A program made the position numbers and the translations under genes. Below the pieces are notes generated by a model. That model did no database searches. It was not told where the DNA came from and saw only the letters and a list, made by a program, of their open reading frames with translations. This document shows, in pieces, positions 5,386 to 5,508 of a stretch of 5,508 bases of DNA (the first letter of the stretch is position 1; each line of letters starts with the position of its first letter). The stretch comes from Candidatus Omnitrophota bacterium (GTDB lineage Bacteria; Omnitrophota; Gorgyraeia; B26-G9), in the NCBI GenBank assembly GCA_028718845.1, contig JAQULA010000129.1, positions 1 through 5,508 on the forward strand. Direction: 5' to 3'.

Positions 5386-5508
5386 CTAAAAACAAAATCT
5401 TTTATTGCTTCTCGCTTTTTCGTCCTTCCCGCCGATTGTTATCAGGTAGTTACACTCGGCGAGGCTCGCCGCTGGAAGCCCCAGAATTGAGCTTGGCGGC
5501 GTCCTAAC
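5386..5508 (-). other. Short reading frame open to the right edge, possible gene end or dispersed repeat
   Basis: On the minus strand, 40 codons run without a stop from the window edge to a TAG at 5388-5386. The peptide ends in KDEKARSNKRFCF, is not recognised, and shows no motif. It may be the tail of a gene outside the window. It may equally be non-coding, because the same stretch holds a strong GC hairpin (5457-5471) and the frame is short. I lean towards non-coding. Confidence 0.25.
5457..5471. repeat. GC-rich palindrome CGGCGAG-G-CTCGCCG
   Basis: CGGCGAG (5457-5463) and CTCGCCG (5465-5471) are perfect complements around a single base. In RNA this makes a 5- to 6-bp all-GC stem with a small loop. 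No U-run follows on either strand, so a terminator is not supported. Confidence 0.45.

Noticed and set aside
5107..5490. A 127-codon plus-strand frame over the start of the flavoprotein gene and the right spacer
   Set aside because: Its first 200 bases are antisense to the conserved FAD-binding start of the flavoprotein, and the rest has no motif.

Overview
The window reads as ordinary chromosome from a diderm (Gram-negative-type) bacterium with roughly balanced GC. Diderm status rests on an exported protein with a signal peptide and a terminal Phe, typical of outer-membrane beta-barrels. The species cannot be named from this sequence. The small exported barrel-like protein, the isoprenylcysteine methyltransferase-like membrane protein and the purine-rich spacer repeats remind me of uncultured lineages such as Omnitrophota, but that is only an impression. 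Every gene I can support lies on the minus strand, so transcription runs from high to low coordinates.

Layout, in the direction of transcription. (1) 5508-5311 is a spacer with a short reading frame open to the window edge, a GC-rich hairpin and two 8-bp palindromes. (2) 5310-4057 encodes an HI0933/YhiN-type flavoprotein. (3) 4056-3889 is a spacer with a heptamer-based inverted repeat around a GC-rich hairpin, then three GTTATCA repeats at exact 10-bp spacing in front of the next gene. (4) 3888-3466 encodes an unrecognised membrane protein with a C-terminal four-Cys zinc ribbon. (5) 3465-3349 holds a good sigma70-type promoter (TTGACA, 17 bp, TACTAT) overlapped by an imperfect 10-bp inverted repeat. 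(6) 3348-276 is a tight three-gene cluster: a putative outer-membrane barrel protein, an isoprenylcysteine methyltransferase-like membrane protein, and RecJ, with gaps of 13 and 9 bp. (7) 275-62 is a spacer with another good promoter (TTGCAA, 17 bp, TATACT). It drives a gene that starts at 61 and leaves the window after 20 codons of an apparent signal peptide.

RecJ (single-strand DNA repair exonuclease) and the flavoprotein (probable rRNA dihydrouridine synthase relative) are housekeeping genes. The other three complete genes act at the envelope and have no assigned role. The cluster looks like co-transcription by proximity rather than one pathway. I found no RNA gene, CRISPR array, transposase, phage gene or defence system. 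The best leads for something undescribed are the repeat and palindrome structures in the spacers and the unassigned zinc-ribbon membrane protein.
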